Made by a program: the position numbers and the translations under genes. This document shows, piece by piece, positions 52,754 to 61,501 of a stretch of DNA of 64,000 bases (the stretch's first letter is position 1; each line of letters starts with the position of its first letter). Source of the DNA: an uncultured Paracoccaceae bacterium (GTDB lineage Bacteria; Pseudomonadota; Alphaproteobacteria; Rhodobacterales; Rhodobacteraceae); the NCBI GenBank assembly GCA_951812305.1, contig CATOSB010000006.1:62001-126000 (forward strand), read 5' to 3'. The notes under the pieces were generated by a model. That model saw nothing but the letters and a program-made list of their open reading frames with translations. It did no database searches and was not told the DNA's origin.

Positions 52754-53344
52754 TCACCTGACCCGACAGCGCGCCAGTTGCTGTTGATACATCACACCGC
52801 GATCAGCGACCTCTCCGGCGATCCGAACCAGCCACGCCTTGCGCTTGTACGTGCCGCGAAGGTACCCGCTGCGCCCCTCGTGATAGGCCAGATACTGGTT
52901 GCGGGTGTCGGTCATTGCGACGCCTGTGCGTTCCTTTGTACCGCTCATGTACCAGCCCATGAAATCCGTCGCATCGTTGATGTTGTTTCGCCGCGCGCTG
53001 CGTTTACCGGTTTCGCTTTTGTACTCCTTCCACGTCCCATCCAGCGCCTGAGAGTAGCCATAAGCCGATGACTGGCGGCCAAACGGGATCACGCCCAGCG
53101 CAAAACGCAGTGGTGTTCGCGCGTCGGCTTTGAACTTTGATTCCTGATAGATGGTCGCCATCTGAACATGCACCGGTACGCCCCAGCGGCGTTCGGTTTT
53201 ACGGAAGGCCCGCATGAATCCGGGGTTCTTTTTTACAATGGTGCACGCATTGTCCAGATCGCGGCTGGAAACATCCTTGCCACCACTGCCGCCGCAAGAC
53301 GCGACAAGCGTTAAAAGTATCAAAGCGCGGAGGATCCTGCCCAT
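52754..53344 (-). CDS. Lytic-transglycosylase-like lipoprotein
   Basis: A 196-residue protein. The signal peptide ends in the lipobox LVASC (Cys17), so it is predicted to be lipid-anchored. The domain has HVQMATIYQESKFKADA, with the SLT catalytic Glu in YQESKF, AYGYSQALDGTW (the GxxQ segment), and YLAYHEGRSGYLRG near the C-terminus. It probably cleaves or binds peptidoglycan glycan strands. It is convergent with the ChaN-like gene. Confidence 0.82.
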   Translation of the reverse strand: MGRILRALILLTLVASCGGSGGKDVSSRDLDNACTIVKKNPGFMRAFRKTERRWGVPVHVQMATIYQESKFKADARTPLRFALGVIPFGRQSSAYGYSQALDGTWKEYKSETGKRSARRNNINDATDFMGWYMSGTKERTGVAMTDTRNQYLAYHEGRSGYLRGTYKRKAWLVRIAGEVADRGVMYQQQLARCRVR

Positions 53345-53422
53345 TTGCCCCTCGCATGTTTTTTGTTGTGGATAACTTTAGCGGAAAAGGATTTGAGAAG
53401 AAATGACTTTCGGATCAAAAAC

Positions 53423-54612
53423 CTTACCACCCTTCAATTTAGCCAGACATCCCAGAGCTTGGGGATTTTGGCATAACCTGCGAGGCATCGTCGGATAGCA
53501 CGAAGGCCTGTCTTGAAGAGAGAGCATAAGGACCTTCGGGCTTTTCGAATCCCCTTTTTTCGCCGCGTATTGCGACGTGGTGCTCTTCGTTTGCTCCGGT
53601 TGAAACAGCCCAGTACATGGCGATTGCCAGCACCAAAATGAGGCGGGCCAATCGATCCGGCTTTTTGATCTGGCTTTGAGTAATTTCAAAGCCCCGGGTT
53701 TTGAAGTCGGAGAACATGGCTTCAATTCCCCAACGCATTCCATAATCGAGCACCTTGTACTCGGACGGTGCTGCATTCATGGCAATAATCCAAGGCTCTT
53801 TGTGCCCCTCTTCGTGAAGCACTCCAATGTTGCTAAAGACGCCCGTTCCGTAAAGCTCAGCGTTTACAAGCCCTTCGGGCATCAGTTGGGCAATTTCGCG
53901 CGTCATCATCTCGCCACCCTGATGTTGCAGTGTGATATTTCCCTTCATGCGCAGCCGGTAGTCCCATCCAGCCTCCTGGCACCATGCGACCAATCGGGCG
54001 GTTCCATAAAACCGATCTCCCGCCAGCAACACACGCGCATCCGCCGGGAGCCATGGGCGGACTGCTTCCAAAAGCTCATGTTGCACGCGCCATCCAATCG
54101 GCCCTTTGGTCTGGCGTACACGCCAGGCGACCGGGAGGGCCCGATCCCGCATCCGCACCGATAACATCAAAACCTCATGCCCTTCGTTGAGCTTGCTTTG
54201 ATCAAGGGCCACCACAATCGTTTCTCCGGCCTCACACTGGCGGCGGAAAATTTCACCAACATAGGCCTGCATGATCTCATCAGTATCGATGTGAGGATTG
54301 CCCAGAACCCGCGAAATGTATTGATAGCGGTGGTCCACAGAGCCGATATCGCGGGGCAGAGCAGCCGCATTTTCCATCAGATTGACGCTGCGCGTGTTCA
54401 AAATCACGCTTGCTATGATGCACAATCCCTCCCGGCGCGACTTGTGATACCCGAGCAAGCGGTCCTGAAAATCCGCCTCAACCTTCGAATAAAGCTCTGA
54501 AAAACAAACATTTCCCAACAAACCAGCCTCCAATATCAGCAGTGGAGACTCCTTGAATCACACAGATCAGACAAACGTCAAATCAGATCCGGAAATTTTG
54601 AAGGGTGGTAAG
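53423..54612 (-). mobile_element. IS4-family element (copy 2), uninterrupted
   Basis: A 1190-bp element with ends CTTACCACCCTTCAA and complement. The exact 10-bp target duplication GATCAAAAAC is at 53413-53422 and 54613-54622. It gives the uninterrupted reference for the copy at 21945-24306, in opposite orientation. It is inserted in an intergenic stretch behind the transglycosylase-like gene's start. Confidence 0.95.
53439..54533 (-). CDS. IS4-family transposase (copy 2)
   Basis: A 364-residue product identical to the one at 23196-24290, with VVALDQSKLNEGHEVL, LLAGDRFYGTARLVAWC and YGMRWGIEAMFSDFKTRGF. A TTG four codons in, behind GGAGG, may be the true start. Confidence 0.94.
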   Translation of the reverse strand: MEAGLLGNVCFSELYSKVEADFQDRLLGYHKSRREGLCIIASVILNTRSVNLMENAAALPRDIGSVDHRYQYISRVLGNPHIDTDEIMQAYVGEIFRRQCEAGETIVVALDQSKLNEGHEVLMLSVRMRDRALPVAWRVRQTKGPIGWRVQHELLEAVRPWLPADARVLLAGDRFYGTARLVAWCQEAGWDYRLRMKGNITLQHQGGEMMTREIAQLMPEGLVNAELYGTGVFSNIGVLHEEGHKEPWIIAMNAAPSEYKVLDYGMRWGIEAMFSDFKTRGFEITQSQIKKPDRLARLILVLAIAMYWAVSTGANEEHHVAIRGEKRGFEKPEGPYALSSRQAFVLSDDASQVMPKSPSSGMSG

Positions 54613-54991
54613 GATCAAAAACGCGCGTGTAAGCGGCAATGTGATCACTTCCTGCCGACGAGCGCTTCATATGTGCCCCAAAGAAACCCGCGAATCGGCG
54701 CCCGTTTTCGCTGATATTTCCTGGCTGGCAGAGGATTTGGAATGAAATTCCCGGATATCGGGCAATTCGCATTTGCCGATCCACCGGTGAAACTATCGGT
54801 CTCGCATAGGGACGTCAGCCGAACAAGCACGCCGGTTCTCAAGGGAATTTCGGGTCGACTTGGCCGCGCTGGATCGCTGATCCCGACTACTGTAAAGCGC
54901 GGGTTCACAGTTTGTTTCCAGTGATTCTGACCTCTGCGCGTAGACAAGCGGCGTCGGCTCGGTCTAGGACTCGGAACAAGGGACGGGTTAC
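54613..54991. other. Gene-free stretch before hspQ
   Basis: No supported gene. A 60-codon plus-strand frame at 54742-54924 has AGAGGA upstream (MKFPDIGQFAFADPPVKLSV and onward), but its codon use and composition do not look like the neighbouring genes. The hspQ promoter must lie in the right part. Confidence 0.35.
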
Positions 54992-55309
54992 ATGCTTAAG
55001 AAAGCAGCAAAATACCATTTGGGCCAGATTGTGCGCCATAAAAAGCACCCGTTTCGTGGGGTTGTCTTTGATGTCGACGCGATGTTTTCCAACACTCAGG
55101 ATTGGTATGAGGCGATTCCGGAAGATAGCCGTCCGGCAAAGAACCAGCCGTTCTACCACCTGCTGGCTGAAAATGATCACAGTTACTACGTGGCCTATGT
55201 GTCCGAGCAAAACCTGATCGCGGACACATCAGGAGAGCCGGTCGATCACCCCGATCTATTCGGTGATTTCGAAGACGGTCATTATCCGCTGCATTTTCAA
55301 CTGAACTAG
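54992..55309 (+). CDS. hspQ: Heat shock protein HspQ
   Basis: A 105-residue HspQ. AKYHLGQIVRHKKHPFRGVV, DVDAMFSNTQDWYEAI, QPFYHLLAENDHSYYVAYVS and SEQNLIADTSGEPVDHPDL are all family hallmarks. HspQ is a hemimethylated-DNA-binding protein that acts as a Lon activity modulator and delivery factor in enterobacteria. It stands alone and ends four bases from the convergent ggt stop. Confidence 0.95.
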   Translation: MLKKAAKYHLGQIVRHKKHPFRGVVFDVDAMFSNTQDWYEAIPEDSRPAKNQPFYHLLAENDHSYYVAYVSEQNLIADTSGEPVDHPDLFGDFEDGHYPLHFQLN

Positions 55310-55313
55310 GGCG

Positions 55314-56894
55314 TTAGTACCCCAGCGCGCAACCGTCCTTGCGCGGGTCGGATGCGCCCTCGAGCACGCCCATTTCATGATCGATGCGGATCATTTGCGC
55401 GCCGCCGATTCCGACATCCGGGATCACGACCGGGTGGCCAAGATCAGACAACTCCTGCCTGACCTGATCGCTGTACCCTTTTTCAACTTTCATTTCGCCG
55501 TCTTCGAAGAATGAACGCGGGGCGTCGACTGCCCCCTGAAGGTCAAGGCCAAAGTCGGCGAAGTTCGTTACCATTCGGGCGTGACCATTCGGCTGATAGG
55601 CACCGCCCATGACGCCGAACGCGGTCGTCACACGCCCGCCTTCGCACAGCATCCCGGGAATGATCGTGTGCATCGGGCGTTTGCCGCCCTTGGCCTCGTT
55701 CGGGTGCCCTTCTTCAAGTGTAAATCCGGCGCCGCGATTCTGAAACAGAATGCCGAACTTGTCGCTGGCGAGGCCCGATCCGAAGCCATGATAGATCGAA
55801 TATATCAGCGACACCGCCATTCGATCCTTGTCGATGACCGTCAGATAGACGGTGTCGCGGTGGATGTCCTCGGTCAGCGGTTTCGCCGCCGCCATCGCGC
55901 GATCCATATCGATCAAAGCGGCGAGTTGCGCGGCGGTGTCCGGGGCCAGCATGTGTTCCAAACGCGTGGTGTGATCAGGATCTGCGATCAGGCGATTGCG
56001 CGCGTCATAGGCCAGCTTGGCGGCTTCCGTCTCGACATGCGCGCGTTGGCTGCCCCACGGGTCCATCGACGCGAGGTCGAAATGGGACAGGATGTTGTTC
56101 ATCAGAATCGCGGTGGCGCCTTGCCCGTTTGGCGGATGCTCGACCAGTTCGATGCCCTTATGCGTTCCGCGGATCGGCGTGGTGTACATACATTCGGTTC
56201 TGGCGAAATCCTCCGCTGTATGCGTGCCGCCAAGTGCGTTCAGCGATGCAACCATATCCTCGGCGATCTCACCTTCGTAAAACGCGCGGCGTCCCACTTT
56301 GGCGATCCGGCGCAGAACCTCGGCCTGCATCGGGTGACGAAAGGTCTGGCCCAAAACGGGCGCTTTGCCATTGTCGAGAAAGAACAGGCGCGCCGCGCCT
56401 TGCAGCGTGTCGATGGTGGCCGCCCAATCGCGTGCCACGCGCGGCGCAACGGGCACACCGTTTTCGGCGGCGTCGATTGCGGGGGCCAGAATGGAATCAA
56501 TGCCGATCAGGCCATAGTGTTCGGCGAGTGTGCAAAATGCGTCAATCGCGCCCGGCACAGTCACCGCATGGGCGCTGTCGATTGGCATGGCCTCAAATTC
56601 ATCGGCGCGCAAGTTCGCCGCATCCAATCCTTTTGGCGCGCGTCCCGATCCGTTCAAGGCCACGATTTCCTCGGTGCCTGCTGGCTTGATCAACGCAAAG
56701 CAGTCGCCGCCAATCCCCGTCATCTGTGGTTCGCAGATACCCAAAGCAACCGACCCCGCAATGGCGGCGTCCACCGCGTTGCCACCACGTTGCAGCGTTT
56801 CGATGGCAATCCGGGCGGCATGTGGGTGCGATGTCGCGCAGATTCCGTTGGCCGCGAAAACGGCGGATCTGCCGGGCAATTGGAAATCGCGCAT
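55314..56894 (-). CDS. ggt: Gamma-glutamyltransferase family protein
   Basis: A 526-residue Ntn-hydrolase of the Ggt family. The N-terminal segment TSHPHAARIAIETLQRGGNA and ALGICEPQMTGIGGDCFALI match the large subunit. The autoprocessing/nucleophile Thr aligns with DTVYLTVIDKDRMAV (where E. coli has TTHYSVVD). There is no clear signal peptide, so it may be cytoplasmic and related to the oxamate-amidohydrolase or cephalosporin-acylase-like branch. GGGAGG precedes the ATG. Confidence 0.88.
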   Translation of the reverse strand: MRDFQLPGRSAVFAANGICATSHPHAARIAIETLQRGGNAVDAAIAGSVALGICEPQMTGIGGDCFALIKPAGTEEIVALNGSGRAPKGLDAANLRADEFEAMPIDSAHAVTVPGAIDAFCTLAEHYGLIGIDSILAPAIDAAENGVPVAPRVARDWAATIDTLQGAARLFFLDNGKAPVLGQTFRHPMQAEVLRRIAKVGRRAFYEGEIAEDMVASLNALGGTHTAEDFARTECMYTTPIRGTHKGIELVEHPPNGQGATAILMNNILSHFDLASMDPWGSQRAHVETEAAKLAYDARNRLIADPDHTTRLEHMLAPDTAAQLAALIDMDRAMAAAKPLTEDIHRDTVYLTVIDKDRMAVSLIYSIYHGFGSGLASDKFGILFQNRGAGFTLEEGHPNEAKGGKRPMHTIIPGMLCEGGRVTTAFGVMGGAYQPNGHARMVTNFADFGLDLQGAVDAPRSFFEDGEMKVEKGYSDQVRQELSDLGHPVVIPDVGIGGAQMIRIDHEMGVLEGASDPRKDGCALGY

Positions 56895-56960
56895 GAAAGC
56901 CTCCCGATTGGACCGGGTGAGACTAGCTTGATCTTTCGGGATTGCCAGCCCCCAAACTGC

Positions 56961-57095
56961 ATGACCCGGTGCCGCGTACTGGGTGGGGGCTATGACGACG
57001 CGACACCGGGTGAAGCCATGCAGCTACAGGTGACGTTGTCGCGCTTAATTCGGGCCGGGGTTTGTGCGGAATTGGGCATTTCAGAGAAAGAATAA
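56961..57095 (+). CDS. Possible 44-residue small protein
   Basis: A short frame, MTRCRVLGGGYDDATPGEAM, then QLQVTLSRLIRAGVCAELGI and SEKE. It lies in the 276-base gap between ggt (divergent) and the RsbW-like gene (convergent). There is no strong ribosome site. It has a plausible helical C-terminal half, but nothing confirms it. Otherwise the gap is empty. Confidence 0.25.
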   Translation: MTRCRVLGGGYDDATPGEAMQLQVTLSRLIRAGVCAELGISEKE

Positions 57096-57170
57096 GGCGC
57101 GGCGGTGGCGCGAACGCAAATTCCGGTCATGTGGCGAGCATTGTGGACGATTGAGCGACGACACACGCAA

Positions 57171-57626
57171 TCAGGCGAGAATTGTAAAACTCAGATGGTT
57201 CCAGTCCCCGACGCGTCGGTAATTCAGGCCGCAGGTCAATGTACGGATCAGGAACCAGCCAAACCCGCCCTCTGGCAGATCGTCCAAAGGTGTCGCGCTC
57301 ACATCGGCCAGTTCGCCCTTGGGAAGCTGGTCATCGGGCATCGGCGCGCCGTCATCCATAATCCGGCATTCCAGTGCATCGGCATTGCGGCGGGTTTCAA
57401 GAACGATCTTTCCGCCCGGCCTTTCGGCCTGGGCATGTTCGACGACGTTGTTCAACGCCTCTGCGATCACCTGTTCGGCCATGCCACAGTGATCGTCGTT
57501 CAGACCGTCCGCACGCCACGCTTTTCGGGCCGCAATCAGAACGTTGCGCACTTCCATCGGGTCGGAATTGAATACCAGCCGCGTAACCACCGGGCGGGGC
57601 GAGGCCGTTTCGGGTTCATGAAGCAT
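57171..57626 (-). CDS. RsbW/SpoIIAB-like anti-sigma-factor kinase (HATPase)
   Basis: About 151 residues from the ATG at 57626, which overlaps the STAS gene by 11 bases. The GHKL-type ATPase motifs are AEQVIAEALNNVVEHAQ (N box), MDDGAPMP (G1) and GGFGWFLIRTL (G2). Such kinases phosphorylate a Ser in a partner STAS protein and bind a sigma factor. No sigma factor or phosphatase gene is nearby, so the target is unknown. Confidence 0.85.
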   Translation of the reverse strand: MLHEPETASPRPVVTRLVFNSDPMEVRNVLIAARKAWRADGLNDDHCGMAEQVIAEALNNVVEHAQAERPGGKIVLETRRNADALECRIMDDGAPMPDDQLPKGELADVSATPLDDLPEGGFGWFLIRTLTCGLNYRRVGDWNHLSFTILA

Positions 57627-57960
57627 TGCGCAGACCACGCATCGCCGATTCTGCGGTCGCGTGAATCTTGAAAACACTATCCATCCTTGTCAGGCGAAAT
57701 ACTTGCTGCACCGTTGGCGTCAGGCTGGCAAGTTCCAGCTTTCGCGATTGCCCCAACTGCTTCATCGCGGCAACAACTGCACCAAGGCCGGAACTGTCGA
57801 GGAAGTTGACCTCGTCCATATCAAGAACGACGCGGCCCTCGCTACCTTGTGAAAGCTCTTTCACCTTGTCCTTGAATTGAATGGCGACAGCGGCATCAAT
57901 CCGCGGCTCTGCCACAGTAATCAATGTGCCGTCGTCAAACTCCTGCGCCTCAAGCTGCAT
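57616..57960 (-). CDS. STAS-domain anti-anti-sigma factor
   Basis: A 114-residue single STAS domain. The phosphorylation loop reads NFLDSSGLGAVVAAMKQLG, with the conserved Ser before Gly-Leu, and VVLDMDEV precedes it. AAGGAG lies just upstream of the ATG. It overlaps the RsbW-like gene, giving a partner-switch pair that could control a sigma factor or an exopolysaccharide or stress response elsewhere. Confidence 0.9.
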   Translation of the reverse strand: MQLEAQEFDDGTLITVAEPRIDAAVAIQFKDKVKELSQGSEGRVVLDMDEVNFLDSSGLGAVVAAMKQLGQSRKLELASLTPTVQQVFRLTRMDSVFKIHATAESAMRGLRNAS

Positions 57961-58056
57961 TCGCGATCTCCTTGCTGAATTTCTCCGGTGGGCAAGCTAT
58001 CGGCCATTGGTTACCATTCGGTGAGCAAACGGCGATTTCGAATCTTGAGGGGCGAC

Positions 58057-59271
58057 ATGCGCGAAGTGTTCATTTCCGGGGCGGCACGAACGCCGATGGG
58101 CGGGTTTCAGGGTGTATTTGCCGATGCACCGGCGGCGCAACTCGGCGGTGCTGCAATACGCGGCGCCTATGAGGATTCTGGCGTCGATGCCGACAAGATT
58201 GAAGAGGTTATCATGGGTTGCGTTCTGCCAGCCGGGCAGGGGCAGGCACCGGCGCGTCAGGCCGGGTTTCTCGCAGGCTTGGGCGAGGATGTTCCGGCCA
58301 CCACGCTGAACAAAATGTGCGGTTCCGGCATGAAGGCGGCGATGATCGGGTTTGATCAGATTGCGCTGGGCCAAAGTGACGTATTGGTCACTGGCGGCAT
58401 GGAGAGCATGACGCAAGCGCCCTACATCCTGCCGCAGATGCGCAAAGGCGCACGCATCGGGCACGGGGCCGCAAAGGATCACATGTTCCTAGACGGGCTT
58501 GAGGATGCTTATGACAAGGGCCGCCTGATGGGCACATTCGCCGAGGATTGCGCCGAGAAATACCAGTTGACGCGCGAGGCGCAGGACGAATACGCGCTGC
58601 GCTCGCTTTCCCGCGCGATTGCTGCGACGGATAGCGGCGCGTTTGCGGGCGAGTTGGTGCCGGTCACAGTTTCCGGGCGCTATGGCGAGGTCTCCGTCGT
58701 GCCGCGCAAACGCGAGTCCGGCACTTACGTCGACCGCGATGAGCAACCCGGCAACGCGCGCCCCGAAAAGATCCCGCATCTGAAACCGGCCTTCCGGAAA
58801 GACGGCACGGTGACGGCCGCAAATTCCTCGTCCATCTCCGACGGCGCGGCGGCGCTTGTATTGGCCTCCGGCGAAGCGGTCGAAGCACAAGGCCTGAAAG
58901 CCCGCGCCCGCATCGTCGGCCACGCCAACCACGCGCACGCGCCCGGTTGGTTCACCACGGCGCCGATCCCCGCGGCACAGAAGCTGTTGGAGCGGATCGG
59001 ATGGTCAAAAGAGGATGTCGAGCTTTGGGAGGTCAACGAAGCCTTCGCGGTTGTCCCGATGGTCTTCATGCGCGAAATGGGCCTCGACCCGGAAATCGTG
59101 AACGTCAACGGCGGTGCCTGTGCGTTGGGTCATCCGATTGGCGCCAGTGGCGCGCGGATCATGGCAACGCTTCTGAACGCGATGGAAAAGCGAAACCTCA
59201 AACGCGGCGTGGCCGCGATTTGCATTGGTGGTGGCGAAGGCACGGCAATTGCGTTAGAAAGGCCTCATTAG
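58057..59271 (+). CDS. Acetyl-CoA C-acetyltransferase (thiolase)
   Basis: About 404 residues from the ATG at 58057 with GAGGGG upstream. The nucleophilic Cys is in LNKMCGSGMKAAMIG, the His motif is GGACALGHPIGASGARI, and the second Cys is in AAICIGGGEGTAIAL. It joins two acetyl-CoA molecules or cleaves acetoacetyl-CoA, feeding polyhydroxybutyrate or fatty acid and amino acid breakdown. No phaB follows, so a PhaA role is not certain. Confidence 0.92.
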   Translation: MREVFISGAARTPMGGFQGVFADAPAAQLGGAAIRGAYEDSGVDADKIEEVIMGCVLPAGQGQAPARQAGFLAGLGEDVPATTLNKMCGSGMKAAMIGFDQIALGQSDVLVTGGMESMTQAPYILPQMRKGARIGHGAAKDHMFLDGLEDAYDKGRLMGTFAEDCAEKYQLTREAQDEYALRSLSRAIAATDSGAFAGELVPVTVSGRYGEVSVVPRKRESGTYVDRDEQPGNARPEKIPHLKPAFRKDGTVTAANSSSISDGAAALVLASGEAVEAQGLKARARIVGHANHAHAPGWFTTAPIPAAQKLLERIGWSKEDVELWEVNEAFAVVPMVFMREMGLDPEIVNVNGGACALGHPIGASGARIMATLLNAMEKRNLKRGVAAICIGGGEGTAIALERPH

Positions 59272-59293
59272 ATTAAAGTCATTTGAGGTCCCA

Positions 59294-60112
59294 ATGTCAC
59301 AAGCTGATGTGAATTCTAATAGTATTTTTGACCAACAACGCTTGAGCGCCGGTGGTGCAATCGTGCGCAATCCGCTTAGTGTGATTGCTTTGTTCGTTTT
59401 GCTGACCGAAGCAATTGCCACAACCGCGCTTGTTCAGGTTCATGAGTCACCAATTGTCGCGACACCGTTGACTTGGTTCGTGGTGATCTATCCCTTCCTG
59501 ATTGCCGCGGCATTTTTCCTGACAATTTGGATTCGGCACGAAAACCTTTATGCACCCATGGATTTTCGCAGCGACGAGTCATTCCACAAGGTCAACAAAC
59601 GCCTGGATCTTGTCGAGATTCGTCAACAGGCAACCCAACTCGACCATTCCTCGGCCGTGCAAAGTGAATGGAAGGACGTTATCGACCGGTTACTCAAAGT
59701 TAACGATGTTCGTTCCGCCGTACGGGTTGGTCGGACCTTCCTTGAAAACCGCCAGTATTTTGCAGCCGAAGAGGTGTTTCGCTACGTTCTGGAATGCATT
59801 CCCAAGGATCATGAGCGCTATTATCACCCACTTTCCAACCTCGGATACGCGCAAATTGGTTATGGAAATTACGACGAAGGTATTGAAAGCCTGAATGCGT
59901 CTATTGCGCTCAGAAAGTCGCCGCCGCGCAAGTGGCATCTCTACGCGCTTGCTTATGCCCATTTTCAGCGCGCCAATGGGGAAGATGACCAGGATCTTGA
60001 AAAATTTCGGGTTTACATTTCGCAGGCAAACGAAAAGGTCCGGCGCAGTGAGGTTGGGTTTTATCAAAGCCTCTATCCCGAGATTAAGGATCAGATCGCA
60101 TGTCAGAACTAG
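59294..60112 (+). CDS. Membrane protein with TPR-like domain, unknown function
   Basis: A 272-residue protein. Two membrane segments lie at about residues 28-47 and 57-80 (NPLSVIALFVLLTEAIATTA; WFVVIYPFLIAAAFFLTIWI). A soluble region then has TPR-like helices (RTFLENRQYFAAEEVFRYVL; HPLSNLGYAQIGYGNYDEGI, then ESLNASIALRKS). The stretch is somewhat lower in GC than its neighbours. It starts 22 bases after the thiolase and ends 12 bases before the next gene. I do not recognise a specific family. Confidence 0.75.
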   Translation: MSQADVNSNSIFDQQRLSAGGAIVRNPLSVIALFVLLTEAIATTALVQVHESPIVATPLTWFVVIYPFLIAAAFFLTIWIRHENLYAPMDFRSDESFHKVNKRLDLVEIRQQATQLDHSSAVQSEWKDVIDRLLKVNDVRSAVRVGRTFLENRQYFAAEEVFRYVLECIPKDHERYYHPLSNLGYAQIGYGNYDEGIESLNASIALRKSPPRKWHLYALAYAHFQRANGEDDQDLEKFRVYISQANEKVRRSEVGFYQSLYPEIKDQIACQN

Positions 60113-60124
60113 ATTGCGGGGATC

Positions 60125-60586
60125 ATGGCCGACTTCGATAGTCTTCGAAAAACCATCGCGAGCCTGACCGAAGGCGAATCCGATGCCGTCGCTCTTATGG
60201 CGACCGTGGTGGGCGAATTGCACCACGCTGACGACCGGTTCGATTGGACGGGATTTTACCGTGTGACTGAACCCGACTTGTTGAAGATCGGCCCTTATCA
60301 GGGCGGCCACGGCTGTTTGTTAATCCCGTTTGACAAGGGCGTCTGCGGCGCGGCTGCGCGCACCGGCGAAGTGCAGATCGTGGCCAATGTCGACACCTTT
60401 CCCGGCCATATCGCCTGTTCGTCATCCACACGTTCGGAGATTGTTCTGCCGGTCAGAAACCGCAATGGACAGGTGGTCGCAGTTCTTGATATCGACAGCG
60501 ACCAGCCCGATGCCTTTGACCGGGAAGATGCAGACGGGCTGGCGCGGATACTGGCCGACGTGTTTGAGACCCGGGAATTGACGTGA
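60125..60586 (+). CDS. msrC: Free methionine-(R)-sulfoxide reductase (GAF domain)
   Basis: A 153-residue GAF protein with the fRMsr signature: FDWTGFYRV, then GCLLIPFDKGVCGAAARTGE, VANVDTFPGHIACSSSTRSE and IVLPVRNRNGQVVAVLDIDS. The three redox Cys of the family (GC, GVC, IAC) are all present. It reduces free Met-R-sulfoxide in the cytoplasm with thioredoxin. The stop overlaps the next gene by four bases. Confidence 0.9.
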   Translation: MADFDSLRKTIASLTEGESDAVALMATVVGELHHADDRFDWTGFYRVTEPDLLKIGPYQGGHGCLLIPFDKGVCGAAARTGEVQIVANVDTFPGHIACSSSTRSEIVLPVRNRNGQVVAVLDIDSDQPDAFDREDADGLARILADVFETRELT

Positions 60587-61230
60587 GCGCGGATTACAAT
60601 CCTCCCAACACCCCCCTCGACCTTCTCCACGCGGACCATGAAATCCTCTTGGTCAACAAGCCGAGTGGGCTTTTGTCCGTCCCCGGCAAAGGCGCGCATC
60701 TGGCCGATTGCCTGATTTCCCGCGTGCAGGCGGTTTTCCCCGAAGCTTTGCTCGTGCATCGTCTGGACCGCGACACATCAGGCGTCATGATCTTTGCGCT
60801 GACGCCCCATGCCCAACGCCATCTGGGCCTGCAATTTGAAAAACGTCAGGTGAAGAAGACCTATGTTGCGCGGGTCTGGGGGGTCATGGCCGAAAAGACC
60901 GGAACGGTTGATCTGCCGCTAATCGTCGACTGGCCAAACCGGCCCTTGCAGATGGTTGATCACGACAACGGCCGCCCGGCGGTAACGGATTGGCGTGTCT
61001 TGCGTAACGAGGGAGATGCAACGCGGGTTCGGCTGATGCCACAGACAGGCCGGTCTCACCAGCTGCGGGTGCACATGAAGGAAATCGGCCATCCGATCCT
61101 TGGCGATCCGTTTTATGCATCCGGTCCGGCGCGCGATTATCCCCGCCTGATGCTGCATTCCGAAAGTCTGCGCATACGTCACCCCGATGGCGGTGTTGGA
61201 TCGACTTTTAAAGCCAAAGTTCCGTTTTAG
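60583..61230 (+). CDS. RluA-family pseudouridine synthase
   Basis: A 215-residue pseudouridine synthase from a GTG start overlapping msrC. HRLDRDTSGVMIFALT holds the catalytic Asp, LLVNKPSGLLSVPGKG precedes it, and PQTGRSHQLRVHMKEIGHPI follows. There is no S4 domain. The length and motifs fit RluA (23S U746/tRNA U32) or TruC-like enzymes. The 271-base gap behind it (61231-61501) contains no gene I recognise. Confidence 0.88.
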   Translation: MSADYNPPNTPLDLLHADHEILLVNKPSGLLSVPGKGAHLADCLISRVQAVFPEALLVHRLDRDTSGVMIFALTPHAQRHLGLQFEKRQVKKTYVARVWGVMAEKTGTVDLPLIVDWPNRPLQMVDHDNGRPAVTDWRVLRNEGDATRVRLMPQTGRSHQLRVHMKEIGHPILGDPFYASGPARDYPRLMLHSESLRIRHPDGGVGSTFKAKVPF

Positions 61231-61501
61231 CGGCTCTCATTTCCCGGTTTGGCTGGCATTGGCGAAATATGGCTTTGGCCTCGGCGGACATGGCCACCTT
61301 GCCGGGGCTGATCAAACAAATTCGCACCAACGCCACATGACGGCGACGAAACCCTGATCCACGGCGCGTGGAAAAACGCGTTGTTTCAAACGCAATTGTT
61401 GAAGGTTGGTTCGGACTCGCCGGGTATGACACGTTCGGCAAAATAATTGCGCGGTCCATCGCGCGCCAAAGTCTGCCATCCGAAATCGGATCAACGGTGC
61501 G

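Noticed and set aside
53401..54640. A gene interrupted by the second IS4 copy
   Set aside because: Joining the flanks gives only a nine-codon frame (MTFGSKTRV) and stop, so the target appears intergenic.
55581..57095. 504-codon plus-strand frame opposite ggt
   Set aside because: Antisense shadow of a complete Ggt; only its last 44 codons lie outside the gene and are listed separately at low confidence.
61208..61459. 83-codon minus-strand frame between the RluA-type gene and dapB
   Set aside because: It overlaps the end of the pseudouridine synthase gene, has no ribosome site and no recognisable domain.
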